Shown: positions 11,400-25,297 of the stretch, piece after piece
Position numbering within the stretch: position 1 is the stretch's first letter
How the letters are laid out: every line of letters starts with the position of its first letter
DNA from: Moringa oleifera
Taxonomy: Eukaryota; Streptophyta; Magnoliopsida; Brassicales; Moringaceae
DNA length: 64,000 nt
Direction of reading: 5' to 3'
Assembly (NCBI GenBank): GCA_021397835.1
Contig: JAJFZO010000566.1
Location: forward strand, 7,746,001-7,810,000
Notes under the pieces: generated by a model
What the model was told of the DNA's origin: nothing
The model's input: the letters and a program-made list of their open reading frames with translations, nothing else
Database searches by the model: none
Position numbers and translations under genes: made by a program

Positions 11400-14300
11400 T
11401 CTAATAACTAGTATTGTCTTTTTGCCCAACCCTATGAGCAGCCCTTTCTTTTGTAATACTTAATAAGGTCTTTCATGGCCTAATTATTATTACAATATTC
11501 TTTACCATGGAATTCGCCTTCAAGGTCAACTAGATGATTTTTATGAGGAAAAGCAACTTAAAAGAGGCTTGAGTGCTTGTTAAGGAAAATGACAAGGCTC
11601 CATGAAAGGGTAAAACAGAAGGAATTTTCTAATTGCCCCTGAGATGAAAGGTGCTTGTAGAAGGGGCGTGTGCCACGATGAAACAAGGGAATGAAAGGCC
11701 ATTTTGTATTGGACGCTCTTTACCCTCCCAAGAATGATGGCTCTATTATTTTGCGAGTGTTAGAGCTTGCTTTTTCTCTAGAGTTTTCTTAGTCATCAAT
11801 AGGACTTATCCATAATAAAACTAATCTAATTCTCTGAACAATTGAAATTTCTTTCATTGAATTCTCCCTATTTCCTAATCGAGCTTATGTATATAGATAT
11901 TGTCTAGTAGGACCAATAGTAATACACTGTGTGACGGAGTAAGGATGTTTCTTATCGCTTATAAGTTGTCTGGTAGAAATGACTTTCTAAATAAAGTAAA
12001 AGAAGTTAGGATCTTCGATCTCTTCCTTAAAGATTAGGATGAGTTGATGTAAGTCGATGGTATGAAAACACTTTCTGATGTTGAATTTCAAAAACTAGTG
12101 AGAGATTTCTCACTATTTTTTTATCCGTTTTAAGTCTGAGTGGCAGCTTGGATGCGAGCGAAAATGCGATGTGTTTAGAAACTCAGGATCATAAATGGAT
12201 TGGAGTACCATTCTAATTGCCTCTTCCATGATCTTTTCTATAGGTGGAACTACTGTGAACGATCTAAAGTTTGACCCTTATTTCTTTCTTTATACTTTAA
12301 AGAGGGACAAACCTCATTGTTTGCTCCATTTATTAATAATCAAGGACCCCTTGTCATTCTTTTAGTGACTCATAGGGCTTCCTTTTGCTCAATATTTTTG
12401 GTTCTTAAGAATTTTTGACACCTCTCCCAAGATTGAAATGAATGATGTCAAGTACTATTCCCTTTCTCGCCGTTCTTGTATCCATCACTTGCAATCCACA
12501 CGGATGTGTTTGCACCCTTTACCAAAGTGGACGAGAAAGAAAGGATTTCTCAAAATAACCCCCTTGCTTCCAAACTTAAGCTATGAGGCTTTCCTATATG
12601 AGCATTTGGTACATGCATCAATTCATGGAAAAGTGAAAAGGTCACCATTACCGAAGATCTCCCCTTTATCTTAGATTGGTCATTTAAGGGTTTACTATGA
12701 TTCATTGTTATGCTTGCACACTAAGCTACCCTTCTCTGAAAGCTCCGTTGGACCATCTATCATTGGTTTTCACCCAAAGGGGTTTATTGCACAAGCCAAG
12801 ACGCAGACTCCCAAAGAGGAAAGCCTAATGAATGTTAGATGTAAAGCTCTACACCTCATTAAGATCATATTGGCATTCTCTTCTAAAAGAAAAAAAAAAA
12901 AGAACAGACCCCCATTAAAGATGAGAGTAAGGTACAACAAGGCCATTTTTGTCCACCACCTTTTTCACAAAAGTGTACATGGATGTTACTACTCATACAG
13001 CTCCCAGCTAGTAAGTAGTTAGCCTTTTTTTTGCAAGGGAATGAATGGAAGTGTGGATAAATCGAATTACATAGAGGAATTCAGTTTTTCTTTTTAGTAA
13101 TAACATGATAAAAGCATCCCTTTCACAAAAACCTATGGATCCCCTGCTTATCATGCCACCTTGGCACCTTCTGGTCCTCGAGAAGATCATGATGAGCCCT
13201 TTCCATTAATGTTTTTATAGATTTTGAAAATTTCATAATGGATCAAGATGAGAATAAATCTTAGAATTTAAGAAATACTCATCTTAAAGCTTTCACTCTC
13301 CTTTAGGAAGGGGTTTTTATAGATAAAGAGGTGAGTTGAGGGTAGGCCCCCATTCGATCTATTTCTCAAAGTCAAAAGAAGATCTCACATCCGATGACCT
13401 TGAACAAGAAGGAACAACTCTTGATGTGAAATCAGTAGCAAGGAAAGAAGAGGAATTAGATGCCCTAGAGTAAAAGCCATAGATAAGCCTTAGAAAAACA
13501 TGCCCACAATGGACTGGGCATAAATAATGCAAAGAAGAAAAGGGCCTTAATGATAATCCTATGTTAATTTTTGCCTTGCCTCGATGATGCACTCTTAGTG
13601 CACAAAGCAACATACCGAAAAAAGAGAAAAAATCTCTTTATTATTTAATTAAGAGAATCGTTAGTTTGACTTATGGACTACGTGGAAAATATGAGAGTTA
13701 GGCAAGCTATTATATGTTCTCCTTTTGTCCTTGAACAACAAAGAACCATTTATCTTCTCTTAGATAGTAGTCAATCGATTTGCATTTATGGTCAATCAAT
13801 AGGCCCGTGGATCTCTTCTTTTATATGATAAATGACCATATTTTAGCACCACCTCGAAGTCGATTCTCCTTTTTTTTTTTTTAGCATCCCATGCTATGAC
13901 TTCGACTTTGAGTATGATGAATGAGTGGAAAGATCTTTATAGAAGTCCCTATTCGATCTAACCAAAAAGTTAATATATATATATAGGTAAGAAGGAGAAC
14001 TACAAGTTTTTTTTAAAAAGATGAGCGGTTGACATGAAACGAGTCTTACAGTAAATGTCTTAATTAGGTTTAAGTTCAAAATCAAGCTAAAAGATAATGG
14101 AAAGATGAGGGTCTTTGCCATTGCAAATAGACCTTAGTTCAACCTTTACATGATTGGGTGATGGATGTGCTTCGCCATCTTCCAGTTAATGGGATATATA
14201 ACCAAACTACACCCCTTGCCATTCTATCAACAAGAAAGCCAATATCAATAGTGGAGGGAGAATAGTAGTCCCTTGGTCATCAATTAGTAGTTGAATAATC

Positions 14301-17300
14301 CTAATAGTGGTCCTCTTACCTAGTAAAGTTAACCCTTAATTGAAAATGACAGGGAGAACAAAGATTTCACATTATAATTTAAACATGTTGCTTTATGCAC
14401 AAGCAAAATAGAATTTGAATCTATTGGCTCAAATGAGTGGCTCTTGGTTACTTTCTTAATAAGGGCTTTCATTAACTAAGAAGTGACAATTTTTTACCCA
14501 TATGATCTTAGGATCAAAAAAATGAGGAAATTAATCATTTCACACTTAAAGATTAAGTTCATCAGTGATATTTTTCATTGTGTCTTGAGAAAGCAGCTTC
14601 AAACATGACATTTGTACCCACGAAAAGTTTTGGTAGGCATTACTATGATCTTGAAGCCCTTGCTAAAAAATATGGCTCACTACTAAAGAAGGTTTAGACA
14701 TCCTTTGATTTAGCCTTGTGATCCACTAATTCATCTCTTGATCTAGTATTCCTCAAAGAAGGTGGATAAGGTAAAAATAAAGTGGTGTAGGTAGAAGAAA
14801 AGATGTTCAATTTAAGGTTCTCACCCTTGGAAATATGTATTGAAAAAAGGACATAATGGGTCGGGTAAAACCTCTTTTGAAAGGAAAATCTATCAAAGAA
14901 AAAAGTTGAGAGCTAAATATATATTTTTTTCCAATGTTATGTTTTAAAAGTTAGATTTGGAACAAAAATAACCCTTATCTATATTTTATTAATTGGATAG
15001 GAATTCGTAGTGGGACATTTTTTTCATAGATTCTTTGAGCAAGTAAGATACAATGCCTTATCAGGGCTTTTGACCACCCTTGAGGTCATCCAAAGCCACT
15101 TTAGGGCAATTTATTGAAGGTAGTAATACAATGATCAGTGGTGAGGCAAAGCCCTAGTGAGAAACTTCCCTTAGGATTCTTTTCCCATGTGGTTTTGTTA
15201 CCCATAGATAATAAGATCGTCTTTCCATGCCCCCTGAAACGTTATTCTGGTTGGTTTTTTAGTAATGCATTGGTGATTAACTCTTGTAATCTACTTTCAT
15301 AGGTATACTTTGACGTATCTTTAGACAAGCATATCTTAATGTTTCTACTATTCTTGCTCACCACCCGATCATTCTTATGGTATCTCGAATCGGTTTTAAA
15401 GCAGATTTAGTCTTCATTTTCCCTTTTCATTGAGTGTAAAGTTCCTAGTAATCACCTCTGCAAGATTGATTTAGATCAAAAACACCCTTTCTGTCATAAT
15501 CGAGGAGTTTATTGATGTAAGAAGTCTTTCTATTCCATGAGTAGACACTTTTCGAGAGAGTCTTTCTTTCATCGACTTGCTCTTTTGACCTACCTTGAGA
15601 AAGAAAATTCTCATAAGATTATTGATAAATATAGGTCACATATAAGTGTAGATGCTTCCTAAGGCGAGTGTATTTACTTCTTTAAAAGTGGCTACTTATA
15701 GGACTTTTACTTTGCGATCTCTAAGATTAAGATCTTTTTCTATGTCTATTGATATCTTTCTAGAATGAGAATTTTTTTTTTTTTCAAATAGAGCCAGCAA
15801 ATTAGTTTGAAAAAGACCTTTATTAGTCGATAAGCCCAAACATTCCCTCAACTTAAAAACATTTCCTACGAGTAGTTTCATACTTCTAAGGTGGGGCTCG
15901 GTTCTAGCCATTCTTGCTAAGGACAACCTTACTCCTAACAAAAGATTAAATGCCAAGTATGAAGCAAGTTCACGATCCAATGAATTCCCTCAAATCGAAT
16001 GACACTAAGCAAACTAGAATCGAAAGATTGACCTAGGTAGTGACAGGTTCTGATTGAAAGAAACCGTGTGTATGCTAAAAAGACGTATAGGCAAGCCTTT
16101 ATTGATTTTTCACTTGGACTGCTTTTCATTATTTTTTGTTTGATAGGCATACATTACAGTCTAATCTGCTTTATGACTTTGAGGGACCAAAAAAAAGTCT
16201 TTTGATCCTTCTTGAGCCTACTTCCATCTTTCAAATTAAGCTTCTAATGTAAGGTTACATGAGTAGTGAAAGACTGTGCTCACTTGTGCTCTCATACTTC
16301 ACAATAACCCAAGTTGGGAAGCTTTAAAGCCATATCATATGGATTGATAAACTCAAATCAAAACACCAAATCGGGGAGACTTTCAAAGTTGAGGCTCGAT
16401 CTTGTATAATTGACCTATTTCGTACCAATTAGTATCTGACTTACTTAATGCACTAACAAATATTCGCATCGCTGCCTTAGCTTTGTGTTAAGGGCACAAG
16501 GAAAGAACAATTACTCTATTAACGTAATATTCATTCATAGTGTCATCATTCCATTATCAGGCTTAAACCAATGTATTTGAGGAAATAACTCCTCTCTATG
16601 AAACTGGGGGTCTACCTCCTAATGACATTCTCGTGAAGAGAAAACAAAAGTCTTTTGTAATGGGAAGAAAAACCAATGGATTATAGTAGTTTCATAAGGC
16701 AATCACCTTTATTTGAATGGGTTCACCTTTATGCAACTGGTGAAAAAAGACTTCGCCTCTTTTGAGAAGAAGAGTAAGAAAAGGATCAAAAAGATCAATT
16801 ACCAAGCAATGGAAAGTAATAACTACCAATGTTATAAGGAAAACCCCAAGGATGCCATGGGAAATTAAAAACTGTTAGATAAGAATGTTCATTGAATTGC
16901 TTTCAGTAAATCTAACCAGCTAAGCTACCTAAATAACCTTTCTAATTGAGAAAAGGCAGTTTTATTGATTCCCAATTTCAAAACTGAGTGTGCAAAGTCA
17001 CAAGCTAATGAGTTACATATAAAGTTAAAAAAACTCAGTTAAGAAATGAAAGTTATAGCTATCACGCTAAAATTAAAACTCCAGCCAAAAATATAAGGAA
17101 AGGTGTCCCAATTGCCAACCATACTTTATTGTATTGCAAAATCAAGAAATGAAGTGAGGGAAGGGCTTTCACATACGGAGTGGCAATAGACCGCTAGTCT
17201 TTTGGTTTTTCTAGGACTTTATATGGATAGGTTTAGAGAGCCAACTACACATTTGACAGCCACTCAAAACATCTTATGACATGGTGATGGCAAGCTGAGT

Positions 17301-17800
17301 GCAATGAAGTGTGGTTATTTTCGTACATTTCTCCTAGAGTTGCTACTTCTTTTGTTTTGTGGTTCTGAGTTCCCTCTCCATTTAAAAGGTTACGAGTGAT
17401 AAGGAGCATTCCACTACTTCAGTAAGGGCTTGCTCATGCAAGTAAATGCACATGCAATGAGCTCCTCATATGGGCTCTAGATTGCATTCAAAGGTCTATC
17501 CTAACCACTCATATGAGGCACCCCTTACCAAGATACTGTAGTTTGGTCTCTAATACCATTCTTAGAATTAACTTGCCTATTAGCAATGTATGCTCAGTTA
17601 TTATTGTATACTTATATGATAAGTCAAGTGTGCTAAAAGAGACCTTATAGCTCACAATGTAAAGTCAATCGGGCATTCTTATTGTTGATAAGCTCCAATT
17701 CCTTCTCTTTTCCCTGCATATAATTTAAAGGATTCAAGATAAACAGGTGCTATAGCCCTGATTCATTAGCATTATGCCCTTTAAACTTGGCAAGACTATA
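11400..17800. other. Gene-poor interior of copy 1
   Basis: I see no intact gene, tRNA or transposon terminus. Frames at 12438-12674, 12705-13022, 13359-13613, 13894-14121 and 15696-16150 are short, run across A- or T-rich tracts and have no recognisable motif. The texture (purine and pyrimidine runs, many AAAG/CTTT words, moderate G+C) resembles plant mitochondrial intergenic DNA, but I cannot prove that origin here. Equivalent DNA lies at 45500-52440. Confidence 0.5.
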
Positions 17801-17813
17801 AGTCATCATTTTA

Positions 17814-18011
17814 ATGAGAAAGTATAAAAAACCTTCACAACACGTTACTATGTGCTTGTTGGGTTGTAGTTATCAATGTACTCCCCAAGATTGTAGGCCC
17901 TTTCATACACGGATTTTAGGGCATTTAGCTAGGTTATGTCTTCACTCTCACTTCTGTACTCTTTTTCCTAACTCTTTCGATATCCTTCTTTCATCTTTGC
18001 CATCTCCCTGA
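17814..18011 (+). pseudogene. Short conserved reading frame (copy 1)
   Basis: A 65-codon frame reads KKPSQHV, CSYQCTPQDCRPFHTRIL and ends FDILLSSLPSP. The copy-2 frame at 52474-52680 is also fully open and keeps most residues, including the Cys-Ser-Tyr-Gln-Cys cluster. It is one of the few frames open to the same stop position in both copies. It is short, so chance preservation is possible. No family is recognised. Confidence 0.3.
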
Positions 18012-18869
18012 CCAAATTGATTTATACACCATCCATCCTATGCTTGGTTCATAAGAATTGTAAGTTTGATAATCAAAGGTTGGAATATCTTTATTATTCT
18101 CAGCAAGCCATTTCACACTCAAAGCAAATGCCAAATCTTGAAGCTAGGATGTGTGAGAACTAGAGCTTCAAAAGAAGCCATAATGAGGGTAGGTAATATG
18201 GTTAGAGGTTCACTTTGTTATAACATTCTACATCTTTTAACATAAATAAAAGATGTTGAATTATCTTAACACCTTTTCTTCAGTTATTCGTATGAATATA
18301 TTGCCTTATTTTGATTAATTTCCTACATACGTTCCTTTTCCTACTAAGGAGGCTCTTTAGCATGCTGTTGGTTAGCTATAACTTTCTTTTAGTTACGCGA
18401 ACAATACCCTCGTGAAGAAAATTTAGTTCCATCCTATACCTCTTATCGAACAAATTTCAATATAAATGGTTGTCCTTCTAGTTATGATGATTTATTTTAT
18501 TCAAAGTGAAGCGAGTAGTGTTATTGTCCCCTTCCTTCTCCTAGCACTCATTAAAATTGCATGCAGGTCATCGAGATTGGGAACATCATATTGCAATGAC
18601 TTAATCTGTGAACGTAACCCTTGGCTTGCCCAATATTGCTAGAGAATGGACCAATTCCTTCATTCAATGCATATTGATTAAGAATCCCTTCAGGAGATGA
18701 GGTCACGAACCTTCTTTCAGGTCTAAAAGTTACGTCCGTCAGTGACTTGGATTGATGCTTATCAACAATAATAAGCTTGGGATTCATGCCATGTATGTGG
18801 TATAAAATTAGTTTTATTGATGCGATTCAACAGATCACAGGGAAGTTTGGTCTTTGGAATTAAATAGCA

Positions 18870-19240
18870 AATCATGATACGAGAAGGGCACTCTAACGTG
18901 CTATTTTGGTAACACTTATGGGATCTAGTCAACAAAGGTGTAACTATGAAGTCAGTCAGGCAACTCTTTACAAAATGATCGAAGGGAAGTGAGGGGAAAA
19001 GTGTTGTTTACAAGTAAACCCAATAAAATCACAAGGCAGAGAGCTTTTCAATGAAGCCTGCACCTCATGGGAAAAGGAAATAATAGACATTGCTAAAGTT
19101 TCCTAATAAGGGGTCAAAAATAACTAAAGAAAAAGCTTCACCAGCTACTTTATCCATAAGAATGTCATAAAGGTTCTCTCTCATCTTGACGACTTTAGAT
19201 CGTAAGTTAAACTGATGATAGGCGAGCAATCACACGCACA
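18870..19240. other. Segment of about 370 bp present only in copy 1
   Basis: Copy 1 reads from AAATAGCAAATCATGATACG through about 370 bases to GGTTTAGCGGTTTGCTATGC. Copy 2 (53540-53570) goes straight from AAATAGC to the later sequence. There are no transposon ends and no target-site duplication that I can see, so a deletion in copy 2 is more likely than an insertion in copy 1. Confidence 0.7.
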
Positions 19241-20450
19241 TGGTTTAGCGGTTTGCTATGCTCTGTGACCTTATTCTTTTTCAGAACCTGATGCTTCATT
19301 TGCTTCTCTAGCTTATTATGACTTCCTTGACACTATTGCATGAAACATTTATTTGGTCTCCCACTACTACCTATGGTAGCTCAAAAGGTATTACTACTCT
19401 CTTATTTCTTATTAAACCTCCTTGACTTCGTAGCCATCCCTATTTGGATTTTTTTTTTAATGTGGTCAATCCAATCTGCTTCTTTAAGTTATGAAGGTTG
19501 GATAAAATAACTATGCACTACTGTGCTTAGTGCTAAAGTGAGCTTAACCACCCCAAGTGGCTGATTCTTCCTTACTTTAGTTAGTCAACAAACTGAATTG
19601 CACTCGATCTGAACCCTTCCTGTGAGAAGCTCATAGAGGAGAACATCTCTCTTCTATAATATAATCTGTAGGTGCCCAATCCTTTTATTGATTCAGCATC
19701 CCTTCACTCTTCCTAATAAAATAAACTCTCGCTATTTTTCTCTAAGCTCCTATGAGGGATTAATCATCTTGCTTTCTTTCTCCATTTCCTATTCAATTGG
19801 TAGTTACGATCGTGGATGTTTCATGCCCTTCATCAGTGTTTCAAATCTCCCTGTCGCTAGTTAGTCAAGTAGTTCTTGAGTGGACTCGAGGTGTAACAAG
19901 CCCTATTGAAAGATCTAACTATCGGCTAATTCCATCAGTTTTCTTCAATAATTGTGTTAACTTTAGCATAGACTGGGATAGCTACATCATAATAAATTGT
20001 ACTACTATACTTTTGAACAATGGAACCTAACGGATGCCAGATATCGAGCCAAATAAAAAAGTACCTTTCGCCATTACCCACTTTGGATGGGATAAAAGGT
20101 CTCATAGTGTACCTCAAGTTCATAAATCTCCTCTCACTCTAAGAGAAAGAGTTGTTAGGAACGAGGATGCCCTACGCACTCTTACCTTTCAAGGGAAAAC
20201 TTTTATTTCAGAAGCCTAGATGGTATGTGAGTTAAAGGCAATGTTCCACAAATGTTTGGTAATAGCTGCCTTATTCTAGTCATGAACTTTCTTGAGGCTA
20301 AACACCTTTCCTCTTCCATTTCAAGACATAGACTACATTCCAAGCCACCTTGGAAGCCTTAGAGATCCAAACTACACCCACTTATCTTATATTCTTCAAC
20401 AAGACAAGGGTAAATTGATACCATAGAAAGTCAAGGTCAAATACCCGCCC

Positions 20451-20718
20451 ATCAACAAATTGAAAGTAATTCTTAGGAATTGATGACTTCCTCATTCTAT
20501 GACTTTGACACTTGATCTTCCAAAAAGGGTATGTACTAGGTAAAGTGAATGAATTAGATAGAGATGGCTGTTAGTATTCTAGCCTTCTTTCAAATAACAT
20601 CACATCCTTAATGGAATATGTAATTTGACTAACAAAAATGGAGTAATAGACAAGGAAGATAAAATTATTAAGGATAAAAATCTAGTAGTATGGATGTCAT
20701 AAGTTCTATATGAATGGA
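20451..20718. other. Segment of about 270 bp present only in copy 1
   Basis: After AAATACCCGCCC copy 1 has about 270 bases that copy 2 lacks. Copy 2 joins at 54765-54770 to the AAGATGAAAGC sequence. It contains no gene, and the frame at 20600-20875 spans the junction and is not credible. Confidence 0.7.
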
Positions 20719-21449
20719 AAAAGGATGAAAGCATTAAATGACCAGAATCAAAAATCCGAGAAAAAGAATTATTGGTGAAGAAAAAGAGGCATATATCATA
20801 AGAGAAGTAGATATGGTAGTGACACTTTCTTTGTGTATTGTTTATAAGCAGAGGGTATAACTTTTTCTTAATCATAGACGAAATCTAGTAAGACTTCTTT
20901 AGACATAGTAGGCTGATCAATGTTTGATGTGCTAAATAAGATGGACAAAGGTGACTTTCACTCGGTTTGCTGTGCGTGTGATTGCTAAAAAGCACCTCAT
21001 AGTTGATAAATCGAGGTTGTGTTGAGAGGATCCATGACTCATACCATTCAACTTTTTTTGTCTCATTTGTAAGACAATTCACTTTTCAATGTCTTTAAAC
21101 ACACTCATCTTTGGCAATCCATATGGATCTGATAGTCAAAGGCATAGAAAGAGACTAAAAGTGTAGACTAACAGCAGATATAAAATAACAATAGGAAGTA
21201 GTGAGCCATGGTAGTCCTCTTAATTAATAGCTCAAATTCATCTCTCCTCACACTTTTTATGCTCATTTTATCTAATAACATAATCATGATCTCTCATCTC
21301 AAACATGTCCTTCGGGGCATACCGAACTTTGCAATCTTAGTTATAACTTGCTTACTCAGTTTTCAGTCCTTTATGTCATGTTTTTCCACTTTAATCGGTT
21401 ATAGCTAGTTTGACTATAGTTTTGATAAATAGAACAAAATTTAAATTAT

Positions 21450-21474
21450 AATATATATATATATATATATATAT
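21450..21474. repeat. (TA)n microsatellite, copy 1
   Basis: This is a pure AT/TA run. The equivalent site in copy 2 (55504-55558) is a compound AT/GT/AT repeat about twice as long. Confidence 0.95.
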
Positions 21475-21519
21475 TTGAAGCCTCCACCCATGATGCCTAA
21501 GGGCTTGGTGAAGTCTATG

Positions 21520-23150
21520 AACTGGTCTAGGAGGTAGGGATGTGAATACAACTAATCAGTGTTAACCAGAATGTGAATTAGTGAGTAAAACAGATCTCAC
21601 AAGCCTATCCCAGTATGCATAAATGATGGATTTCCCTCAATTTTGATTTGTGAGAGAAGCTAGGTTCATAACTCATATCTATTTTCAATAAAAGAGAAAA
21701 CCACGAAGGAAAGCTACAAACTAGAGGTATGACATCATTACTTTCCTAACTTTTATATCTTGAAGCTTTTGACAAGCTAATATGAGATACTCGCTACTAG
21801 GGTAGGAACTAATTGTGGATAATCTTAAGATACGAAAATTTATTTCATAAAATAAGACTCTACATCGAAAGCTCTCAGGGAAGAAGATAAAAAGTAGTAT
21901 TCAAATACTCATGCTAATGCCCAATTCCAATCCTTACTAGATCAAGGTAAGGAAAGATCAGAGGAGGAAAAAAAGGAACTATACTAACTCAGTCCTGTCA
22001 TTTAGAGAGGTCCAGTCCTAGCCCTCCCATCTTTGGGAGTTTAGAGAGGTTCCTTTTATAGATAGAAGCATGACATCTATAGTTGCTTTCCCTTTTCTCT
22101 TCTGTTTCTCCTATCATACACTCTTTTCTTACTTGAGTCTTATCTCTAGGTGAATCTAACTATTTATGAAAAAAACCATAGATAATATGTATCACTTGTG
22201 AGATAGATACAAAGTCGAGTAGATGTACTAAAAATGAGAGATCATATAAACTAGTTAGTCATTCATTGAATTGACATTTTTTTTCTTCTAAAGAATTTGA
22301 TTCAATTTATCCTTTAAGCTTCTAGTTAGTCATTCCCCTAAAATTGTAATTCAATTGTTCAGCATATGAGAATATATCAAAAATAAGATGAATCTACCAT
22401 CCTCTTGATGGACTAAGTCAGCAAGCAAGAACAAGTATAGAGAAGGATTTTGTTACTTAAACGTTATTTCTCATTTTTTTATAGTAGAAAGAAAGAAAAA
22501 ATCTATTAAATAAAGGTGGGAAAGGATTTTACATTATTCTGAGGGGCGAGACATGCCTCTTCTTTTGGATATTTTTAAAAGTGAAAGGTCCCCAAAGACT
22601 ACCTTAATCATACGAAGAAGCCTTTTTTAGCCAAAGAAAAAAGTCGAAGGCTTTCGAGAAAGAAAAGGCAAGGCTCCCAATGGTGAAAAAGTCTTCGAAT
22701 AGGATCTCGATGATTTTATGTCAAAATCATCGCAGTGTGATTTGAGTTATTAATGCTCTCATCCCATTATGTAAAGCTAGTTTTATTTTAAGGCGTTAAG
22801 TTCATGATAGCGAGGGGAAGTAGAACTCAACCATATTTAGGTATTTTATCTTATATCTCATCATAGTTCTTCTATCATATTCTTAATAGGCTAAAGCTTA
22901 TGGCCTAAGTTACAATCATGCTATAAAAGGTATATACTTAATACACGTAAGTCAAACTATCTTTTTGATCAATCTAATTACCTAGCTATGGCCCAATCTA
23001 ATCATACAGAAACTAATAGTGGCTTTCTAGCTCAGAATAAAACCTAAAAAAGCTCTCCAATTACGTAATACAAAGTGTCTTCTTCTTGCTCTTATAGCTA
23101 ATTGAAGAAAGATAGATAAAACTCTTATTTACATATGGCACAATCGAAGC
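21520..23150. other. Gene-free DNA of copy 1
   Basis: I see no gene, RNA or element end here. It is A-rich and moderately low in complexity around 22470-22700, with AAAGAAAGAAAAAATC and CGAAGGCTTTCGAGAAAG. It is matched by 55920-57550. Confidence 0.5.
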
Positions 23151-23157
23151 TCTTTGA

Positions 23158-23451
23158 TTAGGCCTTTTTCATGTTATAAATAAATAAATGTATATATAGC
23201 CCAAAGCATTCATTGCCAGCAATCATAAATAGGGCCAGTGCAAGAGGACATCCTTGCTGAACGGACTGAGAAATTGAAAAGGACTGTAATACAGCTCCTA
23301 AAGATGTCTTAGAATGGTGGTATAAGCATTGGGTTGAGACCACTCTCTTTCTAGGGGCTGGAAGTAAGCTAGTGAAGTTAGCAAGCCAATAAGTCCAGGT
23401 TATAAACCCTGCTAACTTCCCCTTCGCTGGGATGAATACAGTAACCTTCAT
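23158..23451 (-). pseudogene. LINE-type reverse transcriptase fragment (copy 1)
   Basis: On the minus strand a 97-codon frame contains SISQSVQQGCPLALALFMIA. This resembles the block around the RQGCPLAP motif that precedes the catalytic YADD region in plant non-LTR (LINE) reverse transcriptases, where the usual form is S-R-S-V-R-Q-G-C-P-L-A-P-Y-L-F. The upstream CLYHHSKTSLGAVLQSFSIS fits the same part of the domain. No YADD box, endonuclease or poly-A tail could be followed in frame, so only a short piece of the element remains. The copy at about 57590-57850 keeps S-V-R-Q-G-C-P-L-A, closer to consensus. Confidence 0.6.
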
Positions 23452-24712
23452 ACCATATAAGCCGACTTTGTATCCATCTTGTACCCTGCCTGCAAATAAG
23501 CTAAGTGATGATCAACTCTTCTATCCTCGTTCTAGTCTTATAGTCTTTTTTCTATCTAGAGCTAGAGATTATTAGTTGGAAATGCAAGATGTTGAAAAGG
23601 CTATCAGTCTATCCCTGCCAGCAACTTAATAGGAGTCCATCAGTACCATCAATAATGCTCAGTTCCAGCTCATGTTGGCATGCCCACAACACTTGTTAGA
23701 AAAGCTGTCTCACTTTCCTTTCTCGATCGACTTTTACTCAATTGAGATTAGAACTAAAGGATTGATATTAAGAGGGATTCGATTCATATAAAAGGTAAAG
23801 GTGAGCCCCACTCTGAAGCACTCAACTGCATCCTAACCTTCATATAAGCTCTTGCTTGTGACCCAGAGCATTGACTTTGACTCTAACGCATGGATTACTT
23901 TGGATATTCCCCAGATGTACTAAAATGATTTAGCTTGCACTCGATGAACGAATCTAATTGGACCTAAAACTATTCGTTCACATTCATTCACCTTCTTTAG
24001 AAGTTATGGGTTTTCGGAGGAAAACTAAGACATTGAAAGTTGTCATTCTCTTATTGATCCAATCTAGGGAAACACCAAGCTTTTCTCTGCCCCTCATCTT
24101 TCAAACAAAGCAAATATAGGTTTTAATTCCTCCATATCCAAGTGTTTGTGATGCTTTCACTAAAGATGGTCAACTTATGCATCTGGCCTTCACCTCACAA
24201 ATGTTGGCTAACACAATCCTATCAGGTACTCTTCTCTTCTTGCTCTTCTGAAGGCTAGCTTTCACCCTTACCTGATATCTGAGTAAGCTAGTATTCTTTG
24301 ATTCAACCGGCAAGGAATCTCTAACCTTTATGAGGAAAAACAAGCAGGTAATCCAGTACCATCGATCGAGAGAAGGGAATTACCTGCGGACTAGGGCCTC
24401 ACCTTTCTTTAACAATAACTTATTTGGTATATAGGCAACACCAACCAAAACTCCAGATGTTGTATTCGACCAATAGGTAACGAGGGACACACTGAAAGAA
24501 GCTTCACCTCTCCCCAAACCCCAACCTCAACGAGTCAAGACTCTGGTTTCGCTACACTTGAACGATAGCCTGCTAATGCATCGATTTTTATCTACATTTC
24601 TAAGACCAGTCCCTTATTTTGCTAACCAACTAGGTTGGTTCATCAAGTGCCAAGGCATTTCTTTCTCCTAGGTCCTATCTTGAACATTTTTAGAGACGCA
24701 AGTTAGCCACCT

Positions 24713-25297
24713 CAACCATATCAAAGCTCTTTCTTGTTCTGCCATCCTAGTGATCAACAATTCTTTTATCTCTCTATTGTGTGCGCAGCCTAAAGAATGC
24801 AAGCTCGTAAGCCAAAAATCCCTTGATGGTACAAAATTAGACTAAATCCAACCAAATCACCTCGTGAGCCAAGCCAGGACATGGGAAATTGATCCCATTG
24901 TTTCTCATCCTTATTCACGATGAGAGTGGGAGAGATAAAGCGAAGGTTGAGGAAGGTCCTATGCATGAAACTGACTGAATGGCTATCCCTAACATTCGAC
25001 TCAGCTCACGAAGAAGAAAAGAAGAATTAATTTCCTTGTGGGATTGGAATTGACTTTTTATTTGTGCTTTAGAGGTTAGTCACGGTCCTATATTTATAAT
25101 GGTATGTTCCTTAGATGTAATTTTCTAATCATCCTGCCAGTTTTTACTTTAGGAAGATCCTTTATTAAACCTCTAAAAAGCCACCTCTTTTACATTCTAC
25201 TTTTTTGTCTAAGGCTCTTTTAGAATGGAATCAATTCTGCTAATGTGCACGAAGTTTAGATGAAACTAGGGTGAACCTTAGGGCTGTTATCACTTAT
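24713..25297 (+). repeat. Local tandem duplication inside copy 1, repeat A
   Basis: CCATATCAAAGCTCTTTCTT begins here and again at about 25298. The block runs to TTATCACTTATGCC and is followed directly by the second repeat. A has lost about 220 bases in the middle, near 24953, joining AAGGTTGAGG to AAGGTCC. The corresponding place in copy 2 (59104-59914) has a single copy. Confidence 0.9.

Noticed and set aside
12705..13022. Conserved-looking plus-strand frame, matched at 46783-47142
   Set aside because: The two copies use different frames around the poly-A run near 12890/47010, and the match is explained by the DNA duplication alone.
15696..16150. Two overlapping minus-strand frames
   Set aside because: They have no recognisable motif, and they are broken in copy 2 (about 49750-50190).
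24950..25000. Group II intron domain V-like words near GTACGACTCAGCTC (also at 25795 and 59608)
   Set aside because: The conserved stem and the catalytic triad of domain V could not be drawn. The resemblance to a mitochondrial intron end is only superficial.
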